From Erythrobacter sp. YT30 (GTDB lineage Bacteria; Pseudomonadota; Alphaproteobacteria; Sphingomonadales; Sphingomonadaceae), in NCBI RefSeq assembly GCF_001542875.1, contig NZ_LMAF01000003.1, positions 62,001 through 126,000 on the forward strand: a stretch of 64,000 bases of DNA, written 5' to 3'. The translations under genes were made by a program, and so were the position numbers. The notes beneath the pieces are model-generated. The model saw nothing but the letters and a program-made list of their open reading frames with translations. It had not been told where the DNA came from and searched no databases. Of this stretch, positions 35,734 to 45,658 are shown one piece after another. Within the stretch, counting starts at the first letter, position 1, and every line of letters starts with the position of its first letter.

Positions 35734-37164
35734 ATGAGAGGCGTCGGCACCGAAATTGGCGTCATCCACTTTGTCGGCATTGGCGGTATCGGCATGTCCG
35801 GTATCGCCGAAGTGATGCACAACCTCGGATATACTGTGCAAGGCTCTGATATCGCGGAAGGCCCAAGCGTCGAACGGCTGCGCAAGCGTGGAATTTCTGT
35901 GCACATCGGGCATGAGAAGGAAAATGTCGAAGGTGCTGCGGTTGTCGTTACGTCTTCTGCGGTGCGCCGCACAAACCCCGAAGTCGCAGCAGCGCTCGAA
36001 AATCGTATTCCCGTGGTTCGCCGCGCGGAGATGCTTGCCGAATTGATGCGGCTTAAGTCTACAGTTGCTGTCGCTGGCACGCATGGCAAGACTACGACGA
36101 CGAGCATGATTGCGGCCTTGCTCGATAAAGGCGAGATCGACCCGACCGTCATCAATGGCGGGATCATCGAGCAATACGGTTCAAACGCGCGTCTTGGCGA
36201 CTCCGAATGGATGGTGGTTGAGGCGGATGAGAGTGATGGCAGCTTTTTGCGGCTCGATGGCACAATCGCGGTAGTCACCAACATCGATCCCGAACACCTT
36301 GATCATTACGGCGATTTCGACGGGGTGAAGAAGGCGTTTCTTGAATTCATCCAAAACGTGCCCTTCTATGGCGCAGCGATCCTTTGCGTTGATCACCCAG
36401 AAGTACAGGCGGTGATTGGCCAAGTTCGCGATCGCAAGGTTGTGACTTACGGCTTTTCCCTCCAAGCCGATATTTGCGCGGTCAACATCCGGTCCTCGGC
36501 CGGCGGCAACACGTTTGACGTGATGGTGCGCCAGCGCGGTGAAGAAGATCGGCGGATCGAAGGTGTGCATCTGCCGATGCCTGGACGCCACAATGTCCAG
36601 AACGCGCTTGCTGCGATAGCAGTTGCGATTGAAATGGGTTGTAGCGACGATGTGATCCGCACCGGCTTTAGCAGTTTCGGAGGCGTTCGGCGGCGCTTTA
36701 CCAAGGTTGGCGAAATTGCATGCGCGGGCGGCTCCGCCACAGTGATTGACGATTACGCGCACCACCCAGTCGAAATCACCGCAGTCCTATCCGCAGCCAG
36801 AGAAGCTGTTGCCGATACGTCGGGGCGCGTCATCGCAGTAGCTCAGCCGCATCGTTACACCCGGCTTGCCGATCTGATGGATGAGTTCCAGTCATGCTTT
36901 AGCGATGCCGATAGTGTTTATGTGACCCCGGTTTATGAGGCAGGTGAAGATCCGATCGAGGGCGTCGATAGCGCCGCGTTGGTTGCGGGGCTAAAATCGC
37001 GCGGACACCGTTCTGCATCGACAATCGAAAGCCAGAATGACCTAGCCGCAACACTCGCAAATGAAATTGCAGCTGGAGATATCGTCGTATGTCTCGGCGC
37101 GGGGGATATCACCAAGTGGGCGGCTGGTCTTGGCAACGCGGTCGATTCACTAAAGGCCGCATGA
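35734..37164 (+). CDS. murC: UDP-MurNAc:L-alanine ligase
   Basis: First of the Mur ligases, adding L-Ala to UDP-MurNAc. The 476 residues begin with the UDP-binding loop [14 protein letters not shown], followed by the ATP loop [12 protein letters not shown] (about 113-124), EADESDGSF and YAHHPVEI. The gene starts immediately after the murG stop and overlaps murB by 4 bases. Confidence 0.96.
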   Translation: MRGVGTEIGVIHFVGIGGIGMSGIAEVMHNLGYTVQGSDIAEGPSVERLRKRGISVHIGHEKENVEGAAVVVTSSAVRRTNPEVAAALENRIPVVRRAEMLAELMRLKSTVAVAGTHGKTTTTSMIAALLDKGEIDPTVINGGIIEQYGSNARLGDSEWMVVEADESDGSFLRLDGTIAVVTNIDPEHLDHYGDFDGVKKAFLEFIQNVPFYGAAILCVDHPEVQAVIGQVRDRKVVTYGFSLQADICAVNIRSSAGGNTFDVMVRQRGEEDRRIEGVHLPMPGRHNVQNALAAIAVAIEMGCSDDVIRTGFSSFGGVRRRFTKVGEIACAGGSATVIDDYAHHPVEITAVLSAAREAVADTSGRVIAVAQPHRYTRLADLMDEFQSCFSDADSVYVTPVYEAGEDPIEGVDSAALVAGLKSRGHRSASTIESQNDLAATLANEIAAGDIVVCLGAGDITKWAAGLGNAVDSLKAA

Positions 37165-38138
37165 GAATGACCCACGATCAGCCCGGCGATGTATTTCAAG
37201 GCGACACAGGCATGGCGCCCAATTGTGATGTCGAAGGCGAAGCCAGTGCCCCGGTTCCAGTGGAGAGCATTCGGGGGCGGCTGACGCGCGAGGCGCCGCT
37301 GGCAAAACATGTCTGGTTTCAGACAGGCGGCAAGGCCGATTGGCTTTTTGAGCCAGCTGATTTGGAAGATCTCAAAACCTTTATCGCGCATCTGGATGGC
37401 AACATGCCACTGATGGCTCTCGGCGTTGGTTCAAACATGATCATCCGCGATGGCGGCGTACCCGGCGTAGTCGTGAAGCTGGGCAAGGAATTTTCGAACG
37501 TCGAGACCACTGGCGAAACCACATTAGAGGCCGGATCGGCTGCTCCCGTCAGCATTGTTGCGCGGCGGGCAGCGAAGGCTGGCATCGATGGGCTCGCTTT
37601 CTTCACGGGCATTCCAGGCTCTGTTGGCGGCGTCACTAAGATGAATGGCGGCTGTTACGGGCGCGAAACCTGTGACGTATTGACCGAGTGCGATGTGATC
37701 CTGCCCGATGGATCGTTCGTCACTCTCAGCAACGCTGATCTTCAGTACAGCTATCGCCACTCGGCATTGCCTGACGGGGCGACGGTCGTTGCTGCACGGT
37801 TCGAAGGCTTCCCCGGTGATCCCGATACGATCAAAGCTGAAATGGACCGCATTTCATCCGAGCGCAAAGACGCGCAGCCCATCGGCAGCCGGACCGGTGG
37901 TTCCACTTTCAAAAACCCGGAAGGGCATTCGTCTTGGAAGCTGATTGATGCCGCAGGTCTTCGCGGGTTCAAGCATGGCGGTGCGCAGGTTTCTGAAAAG
38001 CACTGCAATTTCCTCATCAACACAGGCGATGCGACCAGCACCGACATTGAAGAGTTGGGTGAAATTGTGCGCGAGAAAGTCTACGCTAATTCAGGCATTC
38101 AGCTCGAATGGGAGATCAAGCGGGTGGGCAGACCATGA
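37161..38138 (+). CDS. murB: UDP-N-acetylenolpyruvoylglucosamine reductase
   Basis: FAD enzyme making UDP-MurNAc. I choose the ATG at 37161 that overlaps the murC stop (ATGA), giving 325 residues; a second ATG lies 6 bases later. FAD-binding motifs are [12 protein letters not shown] and GIPGSVGG with MNGGCYG. The catalytic Ser is in GGSTFKNP, which with the chain length fits the type II form. The first 45 residues are poorly conserved. It overlaps ddl by 4 bases. Confidence 0.93.
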   Translation: MRMTHDQPGDVFQGDTGMAPNCDVEGEASAPVPVESIRGRLTREAPLAKHVWFQTGGKADWLFEPADLEDLKTFIAHLDGNMPLMALGVGSNMIIRDGGVPGVVVKLGKEFSNVETTGETTLEAGSAAPVSIVARRAAKAGIDGLAFFTGIPGSVGGVTKMNGGCYGRETCDVLTECDVILPDGSFVTLSNADLQYSYRHSALPDGATVVAARFEGFPGDPDTIKAEMDRISSERKDAQPIGSRTGGSTFKNPEGHSSWKLIDAAGLRGFKHGGAQVSEKHCNFLINTGDATSTDIEELGEIVREKVYANSGIQLEWEIKRVGRP

Positions 38139-39124
38139 GCGTTGCTCCCACCCATGTCGCAGTTCTGATGGGCGGTTGGGCGAATGAGCGCGAAGTGTCG
38201 CTTATGTCCGGCAATGGTGTTGCCGATGCGCTTGAAATGAAGGGCTATCGCGTCACCCCGATTGATATGTGCCGTGATGTGGCCGCGCGCATCGCAGAGA
38301 CCAAACCCGACGTCGTGTTTAACGCGCTTCATGGCGTGCCTGGCGAAGATGGCAGCGTCCAGGGAATGCTCGATCTGATGGGCATTCCTTATACGCATTC
38401 AGGTCTCGCTACGAGCGTGATCGCAATTGATAAGCAGCTCACCAAGCAGGCGTTGGTCCCGCACGGGATTCCTATGCCGGGTGGTCGGATTGTCGCATCA
38501 GATGAGCTTTACGAGCGCGATCCTCTGCCGCGCCCCTATGTGCTGAAGCCGGTCAACGAAGGATCGTCGGTGGGCGTGGCGATCATCACGGAGGACTCCA
38601 ATGTTGGCAATCCAATAGCCCGGGATGCTGAGGGGCCATGGCAAGAGTTTGCAGAGCTTCTCGCCGAACCTTTCATCAAGGGCCGCGAATTGACCACTGC
38701 AGTGATTGATGGCGTAGATGGTCCGCGCGCTTTGGGCGTTACTGAACTCATCATCGAGACGGGTTTCTACGATTACGAACACAAGTACACAGAAGGCCGC
38801 ACCCAACACGTGTGTCCCGCGCAGATCCCGCCCAATGTCGCGGCTTTGTGCGAAGAGTATGCGATCAAGGCGCATAATATCCTAGGTTGTCATGGCACCA
38901 GCCGGACTGACTATCGCTGGGATGAAGAGCAAGGCGAAGACGGCCTGTTCGTGCTGGAAACCAACACACAGCCGGGCATGACGCCGCTCAGCCTTGTTCC
39001 TGAGCAGGCAAAGCATGTCGGTATCGATTACGCTGAGTTGGTCCATATGATCGTGCAAGAGGCTCTTCGCGTCCACTCACCAGCCAAGACAGACGTCCAA
39101 TCGCAGGAGGCAGCCCATGGCTAA
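38135..39124 (+). CDS. ddl: D-alanine--D-alanine ligase
   Basis: ATP-grasp enzyme producing the D-Ala-D-Ala used by MurF. The ATG at 38135 overlaps the murB stop and gives 329 residues, typical of DdlB. Motifs are LMGGWANEREVSLMSG (with Trp where Ser or Thr is usual), the ATP-grasp core VLKPVNEGSSVGV, and HGTSRTDYR and LETNTQPGMTPLSLVP near the end. It overlaps ftsQ by 8 bases. Confidence 0.95.
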   Translation: MSVAPTHVAVLMGGWANEREVSLMSGNGVADALEMKGYRVTPIDMCRDVAARIAETKPDVVFNALHGVPGEDGSVQGMLDLMGIPYTHSGLATSVIAIDKQLTKQALVPHGIPMPGGRIVASDELYERDPLPRPYVLKPVNEGSSVGVAIITEDSNVGNPIARDAEGPWQEFAELLAEPFIKGRELTTAVIDGVDGPRALGVTELIIETGFYDYEHKYTEGRTQHVCPAQIPPNVAALCEEYAIKAHNILGCHGTSRTDYRWDEEQGEDGLFVLETNTQPGMTPLSLVPEQAKHVGIDYAELVHMIVQEALRVHSPAKTDVQSQEAAHG

Positions 39125-40025
39125 GATCACCCGATCAAAATCCAAAGGCGTGCGCCGTGCTGCGCAATCGCGCAATCGCAGCGCCAATGCGCGACGTGCG
39201 AAGGCGAAGACAGCAGGCGTGCTCGATACCGCGATGGGGGTGTTGCCCTTTACTGAAGAGCAATGGAGCCGCATTTGGCTTGCCTGCATCATTGCCGGCG
39301 GTCTCGCTCTTGCGCTCTTCATCGCCAATCTCGCAGGTGTTCCTGCGATGGCGCGGGCTCACGTTTCCGTGATGGCATCTGATGCCGGGTACAAAGTTCG
39401 CCATGTCCGCGTCACGGGCACAGAGCGCATGGATGAGCGCGAGGTCTATGCTCGCGCGTTGGGTCAGCAAAGTCGATCTATGCCTGATGTCGAGATCGAA
39501 GCTCTTCGCACAGAATTGCTTGAGCTGCCGTGGGTGAAGGACGCGCGCGTGTCACTTCAGCTGCCCGATACACTGGTCATAGATATTGTGGAGCGCAAAC
39601 CGCATGCCGTTCTTGTGCGGCCCGACAGACTGATGCTGATTGACCCTACAGGCCGCGAGCTGGAACCAATTTCGCAGGCAGATGCTGAGGATATGCTCAA
39701 GATTTCGGGGCCAGGCTCCGCCGCTCAGGTAAGCTCGCTAGATCAATTGCTGGCTGCTGCGCCTGCGCTGGGTCCGCATGTGACTGCTGCCGAATGGGTG
39801 GGCAACAGGCGTTGGAATCTCACCTTCAACACGGATCAGGTCGTCGCTCTTCCCGAAGGCCACGAGATTGCATCTAGCGCGCTCGTCAAGTTCGCGCGCA
39901 TGGATGGTCAGAACCGCTTGATCGGCGGCAAAGTCGTAAGCTTTGATATGCGCAATCCTCCGCGCGTCTACATGCGAGTGCCGGGTCGCAGCGAGACCAT
40001 TCTTGCCCCAGAAGGTGACTCATGA
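39117..40025 (+). CDS. ftsQ: Cell division protein FtsQ
   Basis: Bitopic protein that recruits FtsL/FtsB and later divisome proteins. The 302 residues have a basic cytoplasmic N-terminus (KITRSKSKGVRR), a helix at about 58-77, and a POTRA domain at about 96-165 (VRHVRVTGTERMDEREV ... LPWVKDARV). The beta domain with DTLVIDIVERKPHAVL follows. Length is normal for alphaproteobacteria. It overlaps ddl by 8 bases and ftsA by 4. Confidence 0.93.
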   Translation: MAKITRSKSKGVRRAAQSRNRSANARRAKAKTAGVLDTAMGVLPFTEEQWSRIWLACIIAGGLALALFIANLAGVPAMARAHVSVMASDAGYKVRHVRVTGTERMDEREVYARALGQQSRSMPDVEIEALRTELLELPWVKDARVSLQLPDTLVIDIVERKPHAVLVRPDRLMLIDPTGRELEPISQADAEDMLKISGPGSAAQVSSLDQLLAAAPALGPHVTAAEWVGNRRWNLTFNTDQVVALPEGHEIASSALVKFARMDGQNRLIGGKVVSFDMRNPPRVYMRVPGRSETILAPEGDS

Positions 40026-41398
40026 TCGGAACGGCAAAGAAAAAGACGTCTCACCAATCGAAGGCTCCTTCAGCAGCTCAGGCGCATAAGGCGCGCCTCG
40101 CCAAGGTCTTTGGAGCCGTAAATATCGGCTCTTTCCGCATCTCTGCGATGATCATCGGTGAGACTGAGAACGGCGATTTGCTGGTTCTAGGTTCCGGCCA
40201 CCGCGCAGCGCAAGGGGTGAAGCGCGGCTATGTCACCGATATGCGCAGCGCCACTTACGCCATTCGCGATGCGGTGGAGCGGGCTGAAAAGAATGCCGGG
40301 ATGAGCGTCAACAGTGTTTGGATTTCTTGTGCGGGCGCTGGACTCACAAGTGATGTCTCTAAGGTCGAGATAGAGATTGGCGGACGTCGCATTGAAGAAG
40401 ATGATGTGGATCATTTGCTGTTCGCAGCGCGCGACACGATAGAGCCCCGTGGCCGGACAGTCCTGCACGCGCAGCCTGCACATTACACTTTAGATGGCGC
40501 TCACGGCGTTGCGAACCCACGGGGGCTTCATGCAGAGCGCCTCGGCGTCGATGTTCATGTCACGCTCGCTGATGGTCCGCCTGTCCGCAATCTGATGGAA
40601 GCAGTGCAGGGCGCGCATCTCGAAGTGGAAGGTGTTGTCGCTTCGCCTTTGGCTTCTGGTTACGCGTGCCTTGATGAGGAAGAGCGTGATTTAGGTGTCG
40701 CGCTCGTCGAAATAGGCTGCGACGTGACCAATGTTTCGGTTTTCGCAGGCGGCATGCTATTAGGCCTGCGCTCTGTGCCAATGGGCTCAGGCAGCATAAC
40801 CGATGCTGTGGCAAGCGCTTTTGGTATTCGCAGATTTCAGGCAGAAAGACTTAAATGCGTGTCTGGTTCGGCCATGGCCAGCCCTAGCGATCACCGCGAA
40901 ATGATTCCGCTATTTGGCCCTAATGATGAAGGGCAAGAAACGCCCGCGCCGGGAGCCTCTGTCGAGGCGACACGCGGATCGGACAACACGCCGCGTATTG
41001 CGCGTGCGGAGCTTGTATCTGTTGTTACGCAGAACCTTTCGCAATTGACCAATGAGATTGGCAAAGCTCTGAGGTCACTGGGTTTTTCTGGCGCACAGTC
41101 TGGCCAGGTCGTCCTCACCGGGGGCGGTGCTGAATTGGCTGGCCTCGCCGACTTTGCGCAGAGCGCGCTCGGCATGCCAGTAAGGATTGGTCGCGCGCCT
41201 TCGCTTCGTGGGCTACCGGAAGCGCATGCGACACCAGGTTTTACAACACTTGCCGGGCTTTGCTTGTATGCTGCTGATGATCCGATCGATATCCGATCCA
41301 TGCGTGGACAGCCCAGCAGCGTCTATAAGCTAGGGCGCAATGAGAGCAGTCCATTCGCATTCGGTCGGCTGATCAGAGCGCTGCGGGAATATTTCTGA
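40022..41398 (+). CDS. ftsA: Cell division protein FtsA
   Basis: Actin-like ATPase tethering FtsZ to the membrane. The 458 residues include the nucleotide-binding pattern (GAVNIGSFRISA, VEIGCDVTNVSVF and VVLTGGGAELAG) and the FtsA-specific 1C domain at about 110-190. An insert (NDEGQETPAPGAS) lies in the 2B region. The C-terminus LIRALREYF is an amphipathic membrane-targeting helix. It closes the overlapping gene run; ftsZ comes 186 bases later. Confidence 0.94.
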   Translation: MIGTAKKKTSHQSKAPSAAQAHKARLAKVFGAVNIGSFRISAMIIGETENGDLLVLGSGHRAAQGVKRGYVTDMRSATYAIRDAVERAEKNAGMSVNSVWISCAGAGLTSDVSKVEIEIGGRRIEEDDVDHLLFAARDTIEPRGRTVLHAQPAHYTLDGAHGVANPRGLHAERLGVDVHVTLADGPPVRNLMEAVQGAHLEVEGVVASPLASGYACLDEEERDLGVALVEIGCDVTNVSVFAGGMLLGLRSVPMGSGSITDAVASAFGIRRFQAERLKCVSGSAMASPSDHREMIPLFGPNDEGQETPAPGASVEATRGSDNTPRIARAELVSVVTQNLSQLTNEIGKALRSLGFSGAQSGQVVLTGGGAELAGLADFAQSALGMPVRIGRAPSLRGLPEAHATPGFTTLAGLCLYAADDPIDIRSMRGQPSSVYKLGRNESSPFAFGRLIRALREYF

Positions 41399-41584
41399 AA
41401 TCCTTTGCTTTCGGTGCTAGGATCGCGACGCTTTGGATCAGACCACGTGTGGCCTATTGGGGATAAGCCCCGCTGTGGATAAGGATTTTAACGGTATAAC
41501 CGCGTAGTCAAGAATGTGTCAGAAAAGAATAGGATGCAAAAAGCGCATGCCCCTTTGGTGCGCGCGCATCCGGAGGATTAGGCA
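41399..41584 (+). promoter_or_regulatory. ftsZ leader with perfect DnaA-box sequence
   Basis: The sequence TGTGGATAA at 41474-41482 is the exact reverse complement of the DnaA consensus TTATCCACA. A near copy (GGGGATAA) lies 17 bases upstream. A possible -10 (TATAAC, 41495-41500) would place the DnaA box over the -35 region. A strong ribosome site (GGAGG) precedes the ftsZ ATG. The promoter assignment is inference. Confidence 0.5.
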
Positions 41585-43345
41585 ATGAGCATCACAATTG
41601 GACCAGCAGCAAGCGACGATATGCGTCCCCGAATTACGGTAATCGGGATTGGCGGTGCTGGCGGCAATGCAATCGCCAACATGATTGCTTCCGATATTGA
41701 AGGCGTCGATTTTATCGTCGCCAACACCGATGCACAGGCATTAAGCTCCAGTCCTGCGGATAAACGCATCCAGCTTGGCCCGGATATCACCGGAGGCCTT
41801 GGTGCTGGTGCTCGTCCTGAAGTGGGCAAGGCTGCGGCTGAAGAAACGGTAAAGCAGATCGAGGAGGCGCTAGAAGGCGTAAACATGGTCTTTATCGCAG
41901 CTGGTATGGGCGGCGGCACGGGTACGGGCGCTGCACCAGTGATCGCCGAAACCGCTCGCAATATGGGCATTCTAACTGTTGGCGTCGTGACGAAGCCGTT
42001 CCTGTTCGAAGGAACGCGCCGGATGCGCGCAGCAGAAGCCGGGATCAACGAACTTCAGGATCACGTCGATACGCTGATCGTCATCCCCAACCAAAACCTT
42101 TTCCTGGTGGCAAAGGCAGAAACCACTTTCAAAGAGGCATTCGAGCTTGCCGATGAAGTGCTTCAGCAGGGCGTACGCTCGATTACCGATCTGATGGTCA
42201 TGCCGGGCCTTATCAATCTCGACTTTGCCGATGTCCGCTCTGTGATGAGTGAAATGGGCAAAGCAATGATGGGCACGGGCGAAGGCCAGGGCGAAAGCCG
42301 AGCATTGGAAGCTGCTGAACAAGCGATCGCAAACCCGCTCCTTGATGGCGTGAGCATGCAGGGCGCGCGCGGCGTTATCATTTCGATTATCGGCGGCGAA
42401 GACATGAAATTGCTTGAGGTTGACGAGGCGGCCAATCACATCCGCGAGCTTGTCGACGAAGATGCGAACATCATTTGGGGCAGCGCATTCAATCCCGACC
42501 TCGACGGCAAGATCCGTGTATCGGTTGTCGCAACGGGCATCGAGCAAGGCTCTGCGACTGCTGCCGAACGGCCAGTGACCAATGCTTTTTCAACGGCACG
42601 CGCTCCCAAGCGACCGGTCCTTGATTTACCAAGCGACAACGAGATCGAGGCAGAAGCCGAAGAGCCAGCGATTGCTCCTCTAACCTTTGGCAGCGATGCC
42701 TCCGACGGTGATGACGTTGAAATCGCCGCTGAGGCTGATCCAGTAAACGACATGGATGACGGCGTTGAGCCCTTTGATCTCACTGGAATGCAGTCAGACG
42801 ATGAAATGGGCGAAGACGATGACGACGTCGATGAGATCGTCGATCCGCTTGCTGGCCTGCGTGGCGCAGACGATGACGCTTACGACTTCAATGCGAATGA
42901 CACAGATGATCTTGGTCCGCGGGAAAACGCAAGCTTGTCGGAAACTGACGAAGACGATGGCGATGATGCTCTCGAATTGAGCGAGAGCTATGCCGAATTC
43001 TCAGATGCTGATGATGGCGATGAGACGAGCGACGTGCTTGCTGATGCGGATCGACTTGCAGCCGAAGACAAGCCCGTTGAAGCGAAGGCAGATGGCAGTC
43101 GCCGCAAGGGTTTGCTCGGCGGTGATGAGGCAAGTGGTTCGGCTGACGGCGACGCCGGATCGGGCGGCTCTGGAAATTCGAGCGGCAGCGATGGTGGAAG
43201 CTCAGGCGGAAGCACTCTGTTTGAGCGCATGGCGAACTTGTCGCGAAGCTCCGGAAGCGACGATAAGGATGACGATGACGAGGACGGTGATGACGCACCA
43301 GCTCTCAGCATCCCTCGCTTCCTAGGGCGTCAAAACAATCAGTAA
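41585..43345 (+). CDS. ftsZ: Cell division protein FtsZ
   Basis: Tubulin-like GTPase forming the Z ring. The 586 residues start with the GTPase core: [13 protein letters not shown], the tubulin signature [12 protein letters not shown] near residue 107, and the T7-loop NLDFADV. From about residue 330 to 570 there is an unusually long, strongly acidic linker (runs of Asp, Glu, Ser and Gly). The final 14 residues contain the conserved peptide [10 protein letters not shown] that binds FtsA and other partners. The core-plus-long-linker plan is known in alphaproteobacteria. Confidence 0.97.
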   Translation: MSITIGPAASDDMRPRITVIGIGGAGGNAIANMIASDIEGVDFIVANTDAQALSSSPADKRIQLGPDITGGLGAGARPEVGKAAAEETVKQIEEALEGVNMVFIAAGMGGGTGTGAAPVIAETARNMGILTVGVVTKPFLFEGTRRMRAAEAGINELQDHVDTLIVIPNQNLFLVAKAETTFKEAFELADEVLQQGVRSITDLMVMPGLINLDFADVRSVMSEMGKAMMGTGEGQGESRALEAAEQAIANPLLDGVSMQGARGVIISIIGGEDMKLLEVDEAANHIRELVDEDANIIWGSAFNPDLDGKIRVSVVATGIEQGSATAAERPVTNAFSTARAPKRPVLDLPSDNEIEAEAEEPAIAPLTFGSDASDGDDVEIAAEADPVNDMDDGVEPFDLTGMQSDDEMGEDDDDVDEIVDPLAGLRGADDDAYDFNANDTDDLGPRENASLSETDEDDGDDALELSESYAEFSDADDGDETSDVLADADRLAAEDKPVEAKADGSRRKGLLGGDEASGSADGDAGSGGSGNSSGSDGGSSGGSTLFERMANLSRSSGSDDKDDDDEDGDDAPALSIPRFLGRQNNQ

Positions 43346-43395
43346 TCGGAGAAGTCGGTCTGTTGCCGGCCATCTGCTCAGACTGACTTAGCTGC

Positions 43396-43413
43396 GGTGC
43401 GCTTCGGCGCACC
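43396..43413 (+). other. Stable UUCG-tetraloop hairpin after ftsZ
   Basis: GGTGCGC (43396-43402), loop TTCG and GCGCACC (43407-43413) form a perfect 7-base stem capped by a very stable tetraloop. No T-run follows, so it is not a normal intrinsic terminator. It may protect the ftsZ mRNA 3' end or serve a Rho-dependent end. Confidence 0.45.
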
Positions 43414-43465
43414 AACCAGCCGTTATTGCTGTCATGTTTTTGCGCTTCTGGTTAACGTTCAATCT

Positions 43466-44935
43466 GTGAAAAGTATCTTTCATCCAAATCTCGCGAAAAC
43501 CCTGTCGATCTCGGCACTTGCTTTAACAATCACCTTCGGGCTGCCAATTGGCGATGCAGAAGCGCAAGAAATGGTCTCGCGTCCTGTTGTCCAATCTCTC
43601 GGTTCCGAAGAAGTGCAAGACCTTGGCGCAGCATTGCGGCGCTTGGCACGCCAGCCCCGTGATCTGTCAGCATTGTTAGCAGCAGGTCGGGCATCCTTAG
43701 CGGTTAGCGATCTCGATGCGGCAATGGGTTTTTACGGGCGTGCTGAGGATATCGCTCCGCAGGATCCCAGAGTGAAATATGGTATTGCCTCGGTCTTCCT
43801 GCAGTCAGGCCGTCCTGTGCAGGCCTTGAGGCTTTATGATCAGATCGCCGCACTAGGAGACGTGTCAGGCGGTATCGGGATTGCCCGAGATAGGGGCCTT
43901 GCCTACGACCTTGTCGGCGATTTTTCGAATGCGCAGAAATACTACGCTCAAGCATTGGCTGTGCGCAGCGACGATTCTGAAACGCGGCGACGTCTCGCGA
44001 TTAGCCAAGCGATTTCCGGCAATACCAGTGAGTTTGAAAAGACATTGAGGCCGCTGCTCGAAAAAAGTGATCCAGCGGCGTTTCGCGCGCGTGCTTTCGG
44101 CCTTGCAATATTAGGCGAGCAGTCGCGCGCGGCAGCGATCGTAAATGAAGTGATGCCGCGGGATATGTCGAGCCGTTTGACACCGTACCTTGCCTATATG
44201 CCGCGCCTGACGCGCGCCCAGCAGGCGGCGGCTGCCAACCTTGGTATTTTTCCGCGAGCGGCCGATATTGGCAGAGAAGATCCCGAAATTGCCCAATATC
44301 AGTTGAACAGCAATGAAGTGGTTGCGGACGCAGCGCCAGCTTCGCCGCCCGCTCTAGCATCGGGCGCGGATGCTCGTCTCGCACCCGCAGGAGCGCCGCT
44401 CGGCACCCAGCCGCAGGGGCAGAATAGTGAAACCGATCCTGCTCCGCCTAAGCAAACAGGCCCAACTGTCGTCTATTCCACGTCACCATCGCGTGTGGTG
44501 CCCGCTGCTCCTCAACAAACTGCAGTCGAGGAGAAACCGAACGTGGCCGATGCTTTTGCCGATATAGGTGAAAAAAGCGGTACACGGATCGCACGTTCTG
44601 ATGCGGTTGATCTGGACACGATCGATATCCCGCGCGAACAGGAGGCTGCGCCGCCACCGCCTCCCACGCCGCGTCGATTCTGGGTCCAGGTGGCGACGGG
44701 CCGAGATGTGGCCGCGCTAAAATTCGACTGGCGCCGCATCAAACGGCAGGCACCGGATATCCTCGGTCCATTTGAGGCGCACGTAACGCCTTGGGGCGAA
44801 GCAAACCGATTGCTTGCTGGTCCGGTCGAAAACGCTGCGAAGGCACGCGCGATGGTCAATGATTTGAAAGGCAAAGGCCTCGATACCTTCACATTTACAA
44901 GCCCAGAAGGCGCGGAAATCGAAGCACTCGATTGA
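43466..44935 (+). CDS. Exported TPR and SPOR domain protein downstream of ftsZ
   Basis: A 489-residue periplasmic protein. I choose the GTG at 43466 because it opens a clean signal peptide ending AEA before QEMVS; a GTG at 43397 would add 23 residues. TPR-like repeats cover about residues 50-200 (ALLAAGRASLAVSDLDAAMGF and following). A Pro/Ala-rich low-complexity stretch spans about 290-390. The C-terminal SPOR domain (RRFWVQVATG ... LAGPVENAAKARAM) would bind denuded glycan strands at the septum. Location after ftsZ supports a division or septal-wall role, inferred. Confidence 0.75.
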   Translation: MKSIFHPNLAKTLSISALALTITFGLPIGDAEAQEMVSRPVVQSLGSEEVQDLGAALRRLARQPRDLSALLAAGRASLAVSDLDAAMGFYGRAEDIAPQDPRVKYGIASVFLQSGRPVQALRLYDQIAALGDVSGGIGIARDRGLAYDLVGDFSNAQKYYAQALAVRSDDSETRRRLAISQAISGNTSEFEKTLRPLLEKSDPAAFRARAFGLAILGEQSRAAAIVNEVMPRDMSSRLTPYLAYMPRLTRAQQAAAANLGIFPRAADIGREDPEIAQYQLNSNEVVADAAPASPPALASGADARLAPAGAPLGTQPQGQNSETDPAPPKQTGPTVVYSTSPSRVVPAAPQQTAVEEKPNVADAFADIGEKSGTRIARSDAVDLDTIDIPREQEAAPPPPPTPRRFWVQVATGRDVAALKFDWRRIKRQAPDILGPFEAHVTPWGEANRLLAGPVENAAKARAMVNDLKGKGLDTFTFTSPEGAEIEALD

Positions 44936-45114
44936 AGCTTTCGCCTTTCGTCCAAATCAAAGTTTGCACAGGGTGTTAACAAGCAAAATCAATTCTCCCC
45001 AGCCGCTCCGCTTTGCCGCATTGCCAATGAACAGGGGAGAGGTTCATTCGGCACATATATGAAAAGTCGCACCCCCCAAGGCCGCATAGCCAACCAGCCC
45101 CGGATCGTTTCACC

Positions 45115-45621
45115 ATGAACCCGCGCGAGCACCAGCAGACCGCTCACGACGATGCCGCCCCGCTCGAGATGCTCCTCGCGCTATTCGAAGCGCGTGGATG
45201 GGAATGCGAATCGGTTTCCGATGAAGAAATGTCTGGCGAAGTGCAGGGCAGCTGGGCCAAGTATCAATTGCGCGCGATTTGGCGGGCAAACGATAATGTT
45301 CTGCAATTCTTGTGCCTTCCCGATATACGGATCGCGGAGGAGAAACGTGCCGATGCGTTTGAATTGCTGAGCCTCGCGAATGAGCAAATGTGGCTCGGCC
45401 ATTTTGACATATGGTCGAGCGGCGACGTGCTGCTTTATCGGCACGGCGCTCTGCTTGGCGATGATGGGATGCTAAGCCTAACGCAGGCTCAGGCTCTGGT
45501 CGAAAGCGCTATAGACGAGTGTGACCGTTTTTATCCTGCATTCCAATTCGTGCTGTGGGGAGACAAATCACCACGCGAGGCTTTGCAGGCTGCGATGGTC
45601 GATGCAATGGGCGAGGCTTGA
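45115..45621 (+). CDS. YbjN domain-containing protein
   Basis: A 168-residue cytosolic protein of the YbjN/T3SS-chaperone-like fold. Residues 18-150 show the typical pattern: EMLLALFEARGWECE, YQLRAIWRANDNVLQFLC, LANEQMWLGHFDIWSSGDVLLYR and the C-terminal helix ending in REALQAAM. Molecular function in this family is unsettled; roles in envelope or stress physiology have been proposed. It lies 38 bases before proC, and the pairing YbjN-proC is common in related genomes, suggesting cotranscription. Confidence 0.75.
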   Translation: MNPREHQQTAHDDAAPLEMLLALFEARGWECESVSDEEMSGEVQGSWAKYQLRAIWRANDNVLQFLCLPDIRIAEEKRADAFELLSLANEQMWLGHFDIWSSGDVLLYRHGALLGDDGMLSLTQAQALVESAIDECDRFYPAFQFVLWGDKSPREALQAAMVDAMGEA

Positions 45622-45658
45622 TACTCTTTCACTGATCTTCGTTGGAGAACTCGTCGCG

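Noticed and set aside
35044-36174. Long open frame opposite murG/murC (376 codons)
   Set aside because: Antisense shadow of two certain genes; no family motifs.
44989-45052. TCTCCCC/GGGGAGA inverted repeat before the YbjN gene
   Set aside because: Seven-base arms with a loop of about 30 bases and no T-run; likely chance.
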